Source: Campylobacteraceae bacterium (GTDB lineage: Bacteria > Campylobacterota > Campylobacteria > Campylobacterales > Sulfurovaceae). Taken from it: a DNA stretch of 6,483 nucleotides. Where the stretch lies: positions 1 through 6,483 of the forward strand of contig JALVEV010000305.1 in NCBI GenBank assembly GCA_027030605.1. Reading direction: 5' to 3'. The position numbers and the translations under genes were made by a program. This document shows, piece by piece, positions 1-5,352 of the stretch. Each line of letters starts with the position of its first letter. Positions within the stretch are counted from its first letter, which is position 1. The notes under the pieces are model-generated. The model made no database searches and was not told the origin of the DNA. It worked only from the letters and a program-made list of their open reading frames with translations.

Positions 1-789
1 GGTTCAGGCTTTAGGGTAGGTTTTCTTGGAATGCTACATATGGAGGTGGTAAAAGAGCGTTTAGAGCGAGAGTTTAACTTAGAGCTGATTGCCTCTGCTC
101 CAACTGTTATCTATGAGGTAGCCTTAACCAATGGTGAGCGAATAGAGATTCAGAACCCTTATGATATGCCAGAGGTTCAGAAGATAGCTACGATTTTTGA
201 GCCTTATATTAAAGCGACTATCTTAGTACCAAATGACTACCTTGGAAATGTGATTAAGCTTCTTAATGACCGTCGTGGTATTCAGGTAAAGATGGACTAT
301 ATTAACGCTGAACGTGTTCTTTTAGAGTACGATTTACCTATGAATGAGATTGTGCTTGACTTCTACGATAAACTTAAGAGTACCACAAAAGGGTATGCAA
401 GTTTTGACTATGAGCCTATAGGCTTTAGACCAGGAGACTTGGTAAAACTTGACATTAGAGTAGCAGGAGAGGTTGTTGATGCACTCTCTATTATTGTCCC
501 TAGAGAGAAGGCTAGAAGTAGAGGTTTAGCTTTTGTTAAGTCACTTAAAGAGCTTATTCCAAGACAGCTCTTTGAGGTTGCACTTCAAGCAAGTATTGGC
601 AATGAGATTATTGCTCGAACCAATGTAAAGTCTACAGGTAAAAATGTAACGGCTAAGTGTTATGGTGGAGATATTACCCGTAAAAGAAAGCTTCTTGAGA
701 AGCAAAAAGCAGGTAAGAAACGGATGAAAGCTATTGGAAAGGTTAATGTGCCTCAAGAGGCGTTTATGGCTGTGCTTAAGCTTGATTAG
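1..789 (+). CDS. lepA: Elongation factor 4 (LepA), 3' part; 5' end outside window
   Basis: This is the C-terminal 262 residues of LepA/EF4, a ribosome-associated GTPase that acts on translocating or stalled ribosomes in the cytoplasm. The reading frame is open from base 1, and the first residues (GSGFRVGFLGMLHMEVV) match the conserved LepA stretch in domain III, so the ATG at 31 is an internal Met and not a start. Domain V (EF-G C-terminal fold) begins near fragment residue 67 (EPYIKATILVPNDYLG). The LepA-specific C-terminal domain covers roughly residues 150-262 and carries the hallmark YGGDITRKRKLLEKQK at 221-236, then KKRMK and PQEAFMAVLK. The family is usually about 600 residues, so the GTPase domain and domain II lie upstream of the window. 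The stop codon overlaps the 3' end of the convergent histidine-kinase gene by 14 bp. Identification is very secure. Confidence 0.97.
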   Translation, partial: GSGFRVGFLGMLHMEVVKERLEREFNLELIASAPTVIYEVALTNGERIEIQNPYDMPEVQKIATIFEPYIKATILVPNDYLGNVIKLLNDRRGIQVKMDYINAERVLLEYDLPMNEIVLDFYDKLKSTTKGYASFDYEPIGFRPGDLVKLDIRVAGEVVDALSIIVPREKARSRGLAFVKSLKELIPRQLFEVALQASIGNEIIARTNVKSTGKNVTAKCYGGDITRKRKLLEKQKAGKKRMKAIGKVNVPQEAFMAVLKLD

Positions 790-2713
790 GAATCTCTAAT
801 GTAAAGATGGCACCATCTGTGCCATTTTTTACTAAAACCTTTCCATTCATACTATCTTCAACAATAAGTTTTAAAATGTATAGCCCAAGTCCTGTACCTC
901 CTGATTTCTCTTTTGTTGTAAAGTATGGGTCAAAAATCTTTTTTAGATTCTCTTTAGGAATACCTCCAGCATTATCTGATACAGAGATGTAGACATGGTT
1001 TTTAAGACGGTAAGCATCAATAATAATCTCTCCTTTGAAATCCTTTGAACTCTTTTTAGCACAAGCGAAAATGGCATTATTTAAAAGAACTAGAAGGGAC
1101 TGTATAAGTTCAGACTCAAATCCTATAAGCTCTATTTTCTCTTTTTTATTACAGATGATTTCAATATTTTTATAGCTAGAGATAGTGGTTAGATTAATGG
1201 CTTGAGTGATGGCATCTTCTACAAAAAAATTAATACTATCTTTGTTTGTAGCAAAGAAAGAGGTAAAGTCATTAATAGTTCTTGAGAGATAGGCGGTAAT
1301 CTTCTCAATCTCATCAAGATGTATCTCTAATCGTTCAGGATTAAGCCTCTTTTTTCTATAGTCAATATCTAGTTCTAATACTACACCATTAATAGCAGAG
1401 AGGGGTTGTCTCCATTGGTGAGCAATAAGTGAAATCATCTCTCCCATAGAGGCAAGTTTACTTTGACGTATTAATAGTGTCTCTTGTTCTCTCTGTTCTC
1501 TATTTATAATTCGTAAATGATGAAATGAAACCATTAATAATGTAAGGAGGAGGGGAATCCATAAATAGGCTATAGATATATATATATTATTTTCATACGC
1601 TTTTACAAGCCAAATAAAACCTATGAGAGTTGTTACAAATAGAAGAAGAGTAATGTAGATATAGAGTCGTTTCATAAATAAGATAATTATAATCATTGAG
1701 AGGAGAAATGAGAGTATAAGATTAAGCTCTTTATACTTTTTGGGTTGTGTAAAAATTGAGTTATCTAAAATATTATTAATTACCATAGCATGAATCATGC
1801 TATTAGAAATATGTTGACCATTATAGATAATATAACTAGGGTTAAGTCCCACAATAGAAGAGCCTAAAATGGCTATTTTGCCTTGAATATCTTTTGGATT
1901 TACCTCTCCTCTTAAAACATCAATAGCCGAAATTACTTTTGGTTTACTACTTGAGAAGTTTATGAGGATATTACTTGTTGATTTATCAATTTGTATGTAG
2001 TTGTCAAAACTAAGTAGGGTTGCTAGTGCAAATGAGGGGAAGAGTTTTTCTTTGTAACGCATAAAAAGAGGCACCCGCCTAAAGACACCATCTTCATCAA
2101 CACTTGCATTAATAAAGCCAAAATTCTCTACACTCTCTTGTAAAATAGGATAGTTACAGAGTAGAGAAGAGGCTGTAAAGGTTGTTTCCATCTCTAAAAA
2201 AATACTCTTTTTATAATCTAGCTTTTTACAATGTGGAGCAGTATAGTTCTCATTTGAAAAATAGGTTGATAGAACAGCATTTGATGATTTGATAGATTGA
2301 GCAAGAAGTTTGTCATTGTCTCTTAATGCAGAGGGAATAGAGGAAAATTGAAGATTTAAGTTAAAATAGCGTTTATAAAACTTTTGTATACTCAAAGGGG
2401 AGAGTCTATCCTGTTCAGGAAAGAGAATATTAATCCCTAGAGCAGAAGGATGTAGTTCACTAATAGTATCAATAAGCTGTGCATCAAGAACTCTTGCCCA
2501 AGGCCATTGTCCTATCTCTTGTATACTCTTTTCATCAATATCTATAATAACAGAATAGGAGGCACTCTTTTTATGTTTTGCATTGGTAAAGAGTGTTGTT
2601 GATAAGTCATAAAACTTATAGTCAAGAGTTTGTAGAGTATCTGTAGTGTAAAATAGTAGGTGTAGAGAGAATGAAAGCAGTACTACTCCTAGATATTGTA
2701 TAAAACGTCTCAT
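776..2713 (-). CDS. CHASE2-domain sensor histidine kinase
   Basis: This 645-residue inner-membrane sensor kinase has an N-terminal membrane helix (about 6-21). A large extracytoplasmic CHASE2 domain follows at about 30-310, with VIIDIDEKSI, GQWPWAR, DEDGVFRRVPL and GKIAILGSS motifs. Three closely spaced helices lie at about 328-347, 349-370 and 376-396. The cytoplasmic kinase core has an H-box LIAHQWRQPL with predicted phospho-accepting His432, an N-box LLNNA (543-547), a G1 box DNAGGIP (580-586), an F-box IFDPYFTTK (593-601) and a G2 box GGTGLGL (605-611). There is no HAMP, PAS or receiver domain, and no response regulator in the window, so it appears orphan here. The usual Asp of the CHASE2 'D-x-L-F' motif reads Asn95 (GINILF). 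The ATG follows the OmpA gene's TAG by one codon; that stop is in the same frame, so no earlier start is possible. The ligand is unknown. Confidence 0.93.
   Translation of the reverse strand: MRRFIQYLGVVLLSFSLHLLFYTTDTLQTLDYKFYDLSTTLFTNAKHKKSASYSVIIDIDEKSIQEIGQWPWARVLDAQLIDTISELHPSALGINILFPEQDRLSPLSIQKFYKRYFNLNLQFSSIPSALRDNDKLLAQSIKSSNAVLSTYFSNENYTAPHCKKLDYKKSIFLEMETTFTASSLLCNYPILQESVENFGFINASVDEDGVFRRVPLFMRYKEKLFPSFALATLLSFDNYIQIDKSTSNILINFSSSKPKVISAIDVLRGEVNPKDIQGKIAILGSSIVGLNPSYIIYNGQHISNSMIHAMVINNILDNSIFTQPKKYKELNLILSFLLSMIIIILFMKRLYIYITLLLFVTTLIGFIWLVKAYENNIYISIAYLWIPLLLTLLMVSFHHLRIINREQREQETLLIRQSKLASMGEMISLIAHQWRQPLSAINGVVLELDIDYRKKRLNPERLEIHLDEIEKITAYLSRTINDFTSFFATNKDSINFFVEDAITQAINLTTISSYKNIEIICNKKEKIELIGFESELIQSLLVLLNNAIFACAKKSSKDFKGEIIIDAYRLKNHVYISVSDNAGGIPKENLKKIFDPYFTTKEKSGGTGLGLYILKLIVEDSMNGKVLVKNGTDGAIFTLEIPNQA
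805..830 (+). terminator. Intrinsic (Rho-independent) terminator of lepA, inside the kinase gene
   Basis: ATGGCAC (807-813) pairs perfectly with GTGCCAT (819-825) around a 5-nt loop, and six T residues follow at 825-830. A-U pairs can extend the base. It begins about 16 bp after the lepA stop, which is a typical position. The hairpin lies within the coding sequence of the minus-strand kinase, where it encodes the GTDGA residues near the C-terminus. On the minus strand the hairpin is followed by CTTTACA rather than a T-run, so it should terminate only rightward transcription. Confidence 0.8.
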
Positions 2714-2719
2714 CTCCTA
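2714..2719 (-). promoter_or_regulatory. Ribosome-binding site directly abutting the kinase ATG
   Basis: The only purine-rich Shine-Dalgarno-like sequence near the kinase start is TAGGAG. Its TAG is the stop codon of the OmpA-like gene, and its last G touches the ATG with zero spacing. This is too close for normal initiation. The kinase is therefore probably translated by coupling, with ribosomes that finish the lipoprotein gene restarting. This is an inference from spacing. Confidence 0.45.
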
Positions 2720-3301
2720 TTTAATAAAAATCTCAACATTTCTATTTTTTGCATTGGCTGTGTTGTCAGGAGTTTTGACTTGTAAATCCTCTTCTCCATA
2801 CCCTTTTGCATTTAAAGCAATAGCTTTAATACCCCTTTTTTCAATAATAGACTTAATATATTGAGCTCGTTTTAGAGAAACTTTTTGATTAAGAGTACTA
2901 GAACCTGTTGTATCAGTGTGTCCAATAATGTCAACAATACAAGGAGAGCGTTGTTTGATTGTCTTTAAAGCTTTTTCAAGAACCTCTTTAGACTCTTCTG
3001 TTAAGTTTTTTGAACCTGTTTCAAAAAATAGAAGATAGGAAATAGCTTTTTGAGGTGCTGCTTTTAGAACATCTCCAAATCGTTTACTTAATTCCTCTTT
3101 TGACATCTCTTTCACTTTACTTGGTGCTTCATCTTTATCTTTTAAATCAACAAAGGCTCCAACTTTATCTATTTTAGTAGTTGCTTTTTGAGTAGAAACA
3201 GTAATGCTACTACCCACTTTTCCACTATCTAATAGGACAACAGTAGTTTTAGAACAACCAATAAAAAGTAGGGAAATTATAGTTATTAAAAAAAGTCTCA
3301 T
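2717..3301 (-). CDS. OmpA-family peptidoglycan-binding lipoprotein
   Basis: This is a 194-residue predicted lipoprotein. A short hydrophobic signal peptide ends in the lipobox LFIGC, giving lipidated Cys16. Residues about 20-85 form a linker with no recognised fold, Lys-rich toward its end. An OmpA C-terminal domain spans about 88-194. It contains the LLFFETGSKNLT strand, the GHTDTTGS motif and SLKRAQYIKSII. Asp130 and Arg145 sit 15 residues apart, the spacing of the Asp/Arg pair that binds diaminopimelate in OmpA proteins, so peptidoglycan binding is likely intact. There is no beta-barrel, so it resembles Pal-type anchors more than full OmpA. It sits between a FecR-domain gene and a CHASE2 kinase in one operon. 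The ATG follows the FecR stop directly and is preceded by GAGGTG at 3313-3308, a well-spaced ribosome-binding site inside the upstream gene. A role in presenting a wall or envelope cue to the kinase is inference. Confidence 0.92.
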   Translation of the reverse strand: MRLFLITIISLLFIGCSKTTVVLLDSGKVGSSITVSTQKATTKIDKVGAFVDLKDKDEAPSKVKEMSKEELSKRFGDVLKAAPQKAISYLLFFETGSKNLTEESKEVLEKALKTIKQRSPCIVDIIGHTDTTGSSTLNQKVSLKRAQYIKSIIEKRGIKAIALNAKGYGEEDLQVKTPDNTANAKNRNVEIFIK

Positions 3302-3721
3302 CTACTTCACCTCTACAACAAATTTTGTACCACGAATACCAATAGCACCTTCAGGAATACGGAATTTTACAGATTCTGGAGCAAGTTTACTAATTTTACC
3401 TGAGTTAAACATTGCTTTTCCTTTTTTGAGTTCTAAGTCAATATCGTACTCTTTTTTACTTGGTTTTACAACATAGTTATTAATAACAAAAATAGCTTTT
3501 TCTCCTAAAGATACGAGACTACCATCATCAAATATAATACCTACAGAGCTTTCTGATTTTGTTAAAATTACATCACCCTTTTTCAAGCTACTACCTTTTT
3601 TAAGGGGGATAACTTTACCTTTTCTTTTAACCTCAACATTACCTGAAAGTTTTTTAACAATAGCAATATTTGCAAATGATAAGCTACTTAATAGAAGCAA
3701 TAAAATGACATTTTTTTTCAC
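3302..3721 (-). CDS. FecR-domain periplasmic protein, GTG start
   Basis: This is a 139-residue exported protein. It has a Lys-Lys N-terminus, a Leu-rich signal core and likely cleavage after SFA near residue 17. The rest is a FecR domain: GNVEVKRKGK (27-36), LKKGSSLKKGDVILT (40-54), VGIIFDDGSLVSLG (60-73) and the closing GAIGIRGTKFVV (125-136), where IGIRGTKF is the hallmark of this family. Classical FecR proteins are anti-sigma/signal-transducing proteins with a cytoplasmic segment and a partner sigma factor. This one has neither, and looks like the stand-alone, fully periplasmic type often found beside CHASE2 proteins. It starts with GTG at 3721, supported by AAGGAA 7 nt upstream. It is the first gene of the operon, and its TAG touches the ATG of the OmpA-like gene. 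The bound ligand is unknown. Confidence 0.88.
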   Translation of the reverse strand: MKKNVILLLLLSSLSFANIAIVKKLSGNVEVKRKGKVIPLKKGSSLKKGDVILTKSESSVGIIFDDGSLVSLGEKAIFVINNYVVKPSKKEYDIDLELKKGKAMFNSGKISKLAPESVKFRIPEGAIGIRGTKFVVEVK

Positions 3722-3728
3722 TATATAA

Positions 3729-3734
3729 TTCCTT
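3729..3734 (-). promoter_or_regulatory. Ribosome-binding site supporting the GTG start of the FecR gene
   Basis: AAGGAA on the minus strand lies 7 nt before the GTG at 3721-3719. No ATG in the same frame gives a complete signal peptide, so this site fixes the start. Confidence 0.6.
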
Positions 3735-3773
3735 GATATAATATTTATTAGGATATCTTAAATTAAAAATAGT

Positions 3774-3801
3774 TTTATACTTTATTTGCCATCATACTCA
3801 A
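3774..3801 (-). promoter_or_regulatory. Predicted sigma70-type promoter of the FecR-OmpA-kinase operon
   Basis: On the minus strand TTGAGT (3801-3796) is followed after 16 bp by TATAAA (3779-3774). This is a fair match to TTGACA/TATAAT and would give a leader of roughly 45 nt before the GTG start. The surrounding sequence is very AT-rich, so chance matches are possible. The other candidate -10 boxes nearer the gene lack a comparable -35. Confidence 0.4.
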
Positions 3802-3840
3802 TAATAGTAAAATGTGTTTCAGTTTGTGGCAAGATTGTTA

Positions 3841-3875
3841 ATAGTTAACTATATGTTGAAAATAATTAATTATTT
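3841..3875. promoter_or_regulatory. Twin AT-rich palindromes, candidate operator pair
   Basis: ATAGTTAACTAT (3841-3852) is a perfect 12-bp palindrome. AAATAATTAATTATTT (3860-3875) is a perfect 16-bp palindrome whose central 12 bases, ATAATTAATTAT, match the first at 10 of 12 positions (common form ATARTTAAYTAT). The centres are 21 bp apart, two helical turns. The second fills the spacer of the rightward promoter and the first lies just upstream of its -35 box, so a dimeric regulator binding both would affect the CopD-like/ComF genes and perhaps the divergent operon. The regulator is unknown. In AT-rich DNA some palindromes arise by chance. Confidence 0.45.
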
Positions 3876-3884
3876 CGTTATACT
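3856..3884 (+). promoter_or_regulatory. Predicted sigma70-type promoter of the CopD-like/ComF genes
   Basis: TTGAAA (3856-3861), a 17-bp spacer and TATACT (3879-3884) match the sigma70 consensus at 5 of 6 positions in the -10 and 4 of 6 in the -35, with ideal spacing. Transcription would start near 3891, giving a leader of about 26 nt that contains the ribosome-binding site. Most of the spacer is a perfect 16-bp palindrome. Confidence 0.6.
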
Positions 3885-3904
3885 CTTATATTAATAGATT
3901 TTAC

Positions 3905-3913
3905 AAAGGGGAA
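3905..3913 (+). promoter_or_regulatory. Ribosome-binding site supporting a TTG start
   Basis: AAAGGGGAA ends 3 nt before the TTG at 3917, with its AAGGGG core 5 nt away. No ATG or GTG in this frame lies between the site and the first membrane helix. The next in-frame ATG would delete most of that helix and its histidines. Confidence 0.55.
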
Positions 3914-3916
3914 CAT

Positions 3917-4366
3917 TTGGGTTGGGGAATACACTTACACCTTATTGCTGCTATCTCATGGATTGGTGGTTCCGTTTTTATGTTTGTTTTAGGAGTTTCA
4001 CTACGTGATAAAAAAGACCAAGAGTTGGTATATCCACGTATTGGACCAATTTTTGGGTATTTTGAGATGGTTGTTTTACTCCTTCTTGTTAGTACAGGTA
4101 TATGGATGATTGTCCAAAATGGTATGATAGATGTTCTTTTTAATTTTGACGTTCACTCAAAAGTTGTAGATGCTTTAAGAACGAAATTGATTTTGGTTGC
4201 TATTATGACAATTATTACTATTGTTCATCTACGAATTGCTTTTAGAACCAATGGTAAAAAGCGAACGAAGTTAGAGACAATACTTTCACGAGCCTCCTCT
4301 ATGGGAATTTTTCTTATGAATTTTATTGTACTTCATTATGCTATAGTGCTTAGAGATATACTCTAA
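3917..4366 (+). CDS. CopD/HemJ-like four-helix membrane protein, TTG start
   Basis: This is a 149-residue integral inner-membrane protein with four predicted helices at about 5-27, 49-68, 88-108 and 126-146. Helix 1 carries two histidines and a Trp-Gly-Gly motif (IHLHLIAAISWIGG, His6, His8). Helix 3 reads LRTKLILV...IVHLRIAF with Lys90 and His104, and helix 4 has His140. The Lys-Leu followed by a helix-end His, plus His in helix 1, resembles the CopD/HemJ superfamily, in which such His residues bind heme or copper. It lacks the YLPRLFVYH signature of true HemJ (protoporphyrinogen oxidase), so I do not call it hemJ. Its substrate and cofactor are unknown, and heme or copper binding is inference. 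The start is TTG with a strong ribosome-binding site and promoter. The ComF-family gene follows after 7 bp, suggesting co-transcription. Confidence 0.75.
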   Translation: MGWGIHLHLIAAISWIGGSVFMFVLGVSLRDKKDQELVYPRIGPIFGYFEMVVLLLLVSTGIWMIVQNGMIDVLFNFDVHSKVVDALRTKLILVAIMTIITIVHLRIAFRTNGKKRTKLETILSRASSMGIFLMNFIVLHYAIVLRDIL

Positions 4367-4373
4367 AGAGAAG

Positions 4374-4955
4374 ATGCGTTGTATAAGTTGCCATAAACTA
4401 AGTGTATCTACTTTTTGTAAAACTTGTCAAAATAATCTTTTAAAACCATCTGTAACTAAAAGAACATTTGGTTCATTAGAGGTCTATAGCTTCTTTAACT
4501 ATCAACATATAGAAGATTTATTGCTTACAAAACATACTCCACAAGGTTATCAGCTCTATAGAGCGTTAGCAAGGCTCTCTTTCCCTCCTTTTATGAAAAA
4601 ATTTATGGAGAATGACCCTAGAGAGATTTATATAATAGGCATAGATGAAAATGTTAAATCTGGCTATAGCCATGTAGCACTGCTTACACACGAGATGAGA
4701 CATAAAGGGGTTTATATAGAACATGCAAAACTTATGGCAACCAATAGTGTAAACTACTCAGGAAAACCTCTACAGTTTAGGCTTGAAAACCCAAGAGAGT
4801 TTATATATAGTGGCAAAAAAAATATAGAGGCGATTTTAGTTGATGATATTGTTACTACAGGAACGACTCTGAAAGAGGCTGAACAGGTACTAAAGCAGAG
4901 TGGGGTAGAGGTGCTTTTTGCTTTAACATTAGCTACGGTTATTCAAGTAGAATAA
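4374..4955 (+). CDS. ComF-family phosphoribosyltransferase-like protein
   Basis: This is a 193-residue cytoplasmic protein, within the size range of the ComF family. The N-terminus has two Cys pairs, C3-x-x-C6 and C15-x-x-C18, as in the ComF zinc ribbon. The C-terminal half is a type I phosphoribosyltransferase fold, with the PRPP-binding loop ILVDDIVTTGTT at 154-165 and the preceding ENPREF segment seen in ComF proteins. In naturally competent bacteria ComF/GntX-type proteins are needed for uptake or processing of transforming DNA, but the enzymatic reaction is not established, and many species keep the gene without proven competence. The ATG lies 7 bp after the stop of the CopD-like gene. 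Only a weak AAAGAGAAG ribosome-binding site precedes it, so translation may be coupled. No other competence gene is in the window. Confidence 0.88.
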   Translation: MRCISCHKLSVSTFCKTCQNNLLKPSVTKRTFGSLEVYSFFNYQHIEDLLLTKHTPQGYQLYRALARLSFPPFMKKFMENDPREIYIIGIDENVKSGYSHVALLTHEMRHKGVYIEHAKLMATNSVNYSGKPLQFRLENPREFIYSGKKNIEAILVDDIVTTGTTLKEAEQVLKQSGVEVLFALTLATVIQVE

Positions 4956-4973
4956 TAGTATTTATAAAGTTAC

Positions 4974-5009
4974 ATTGTAGTACAATATTTATACCCATAA
5001 ATTTGGGTA
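4974..5009 (+). promoter_or_regulatory. Leader of the LysM gene: palindromic -10 candidate and stem-loop
   Basis: ATTGTA-G-TACAAT (4974-4986) is a perfect 13-bp odd-centred inverted repeat. Its right arm TACAAT (4981-4986) matches the -10 consensus at 5 of 6 positions, though no good -35 is seen 16-18 bp upstream. If transcription starts about 7 bp after it, the RNA would begin with the stem TACCCA (4992-4997) / TGGGTA (5004-5009) with a 6-nt loop. No T-run follows, so it is not an intrinsic terminator for the ComF gene. It may stabilise the 5' end or be a protein-binding site. Confidence 0.35.
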
Positions 5010-5033
5010 CAGATTAAAGATGGAGATAGCAAA

Positions 5034-5351
5034 ATGAACAAGGTAGCAAAAGTACTTTTGTTGGGAATATTTTTATCTGTGGGAAATAACCTTGTAGCAA
5101 CTGAACTAGAAGGTCAGATAAAGTTTGAGAGCAAAGATATGACATGGACTGAGATTACTATTGAGTCAGAAGATGTCACTTTAGAGGATTTGGCATCAAC
5201 CTACTATAGAGATGTTAATGATGCTGATATAATCTACAAAGCAAATCGTGATGTAATAGGTAAAGATAAAAAGTTGCATAGTGGGATGCATCTTAAAATT
5301 CCAATTACAGAGAAGTTTAGAGACCAACCTGAACATTTAGGGTGGCGTTAA
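5034..5351 (+). CDS. Small exported LysM-domain protein
   Basis: This is a 105-residue predicted periplasmic protein. An N-terminal signal peptide (MNKVAKVLLLGIFLSVG) is followed by likely cleavage around residues 22-24. After a linker, a single LysM domain lies at about 44-91: DVTLEDLASTYYRDVNDA, then DIIYKANRDVI, then LHSGMHLKIP. The last two are the helix-2 and closing-strand signatures of LysM (compare IYEANRDVI and GqxLxIP). LysM domains bind the N-acetylglucosamine sugars of peptidoglycan. No catalytic domain is attached, so it may anchor or mark the cell wall or bind a partner. The ATG has GGAG 8 nt upstream. It lies 78 bp after the ComF gene with its own leader, so it could be independently expressed. 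Its stop lies one base from the stop of the convergent lyase gene, and no clear terminator is present. Confidence 0.85.
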   Translation: MNKVAKVLLLGIFLSVGNNLVATELEGQIKFESKDMTWTEITIESEDVTLEDLASTYYRDVNDADIIYKANRDVIGKDKKLHSGMHLKIPITEKFRDQPEHLGWR

Positions 5352-5352
5352 C

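Noticed and set aside
750..761. Hairpin GCCTC-AA-GAGGC as a terminator at the lepA/kinase junction
   Set aside because: The loop is only 2 nt, no T-run follows on either strand, and it encodes the conserved PQEAF end of LepA.
31..789. A complete 252-residue gene beginning at the ATG at 31
   Set aside because: The frame is open to base 1 and the residues before it continue the conserved LepA sequence; it is an internal Met of a truncated gene.
3302..3721. Classical FecR anti-sigma regulator of iron-citrate transport
   Set aside because: It has a cleavable signal peptide instead of a cytoplasmic domain plus membrane helix, and there is no sigma factor or TonB receptor gene nearby.
3917..4366. 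True HemJ protoporphyrinogen oxidase
   Set aside because: Size and helix count fit, but the conserved LPRLFVYH-type segment after helix 1 is missing.
5324..5345. Imperfect stem CCAACCT/AGGGTGG as a terminator of the LysM gene
   Set aside because: It has one mismatch in a 7-bp stem and CGTTAAC rather than a T-run after it, and lies within coding sequence.
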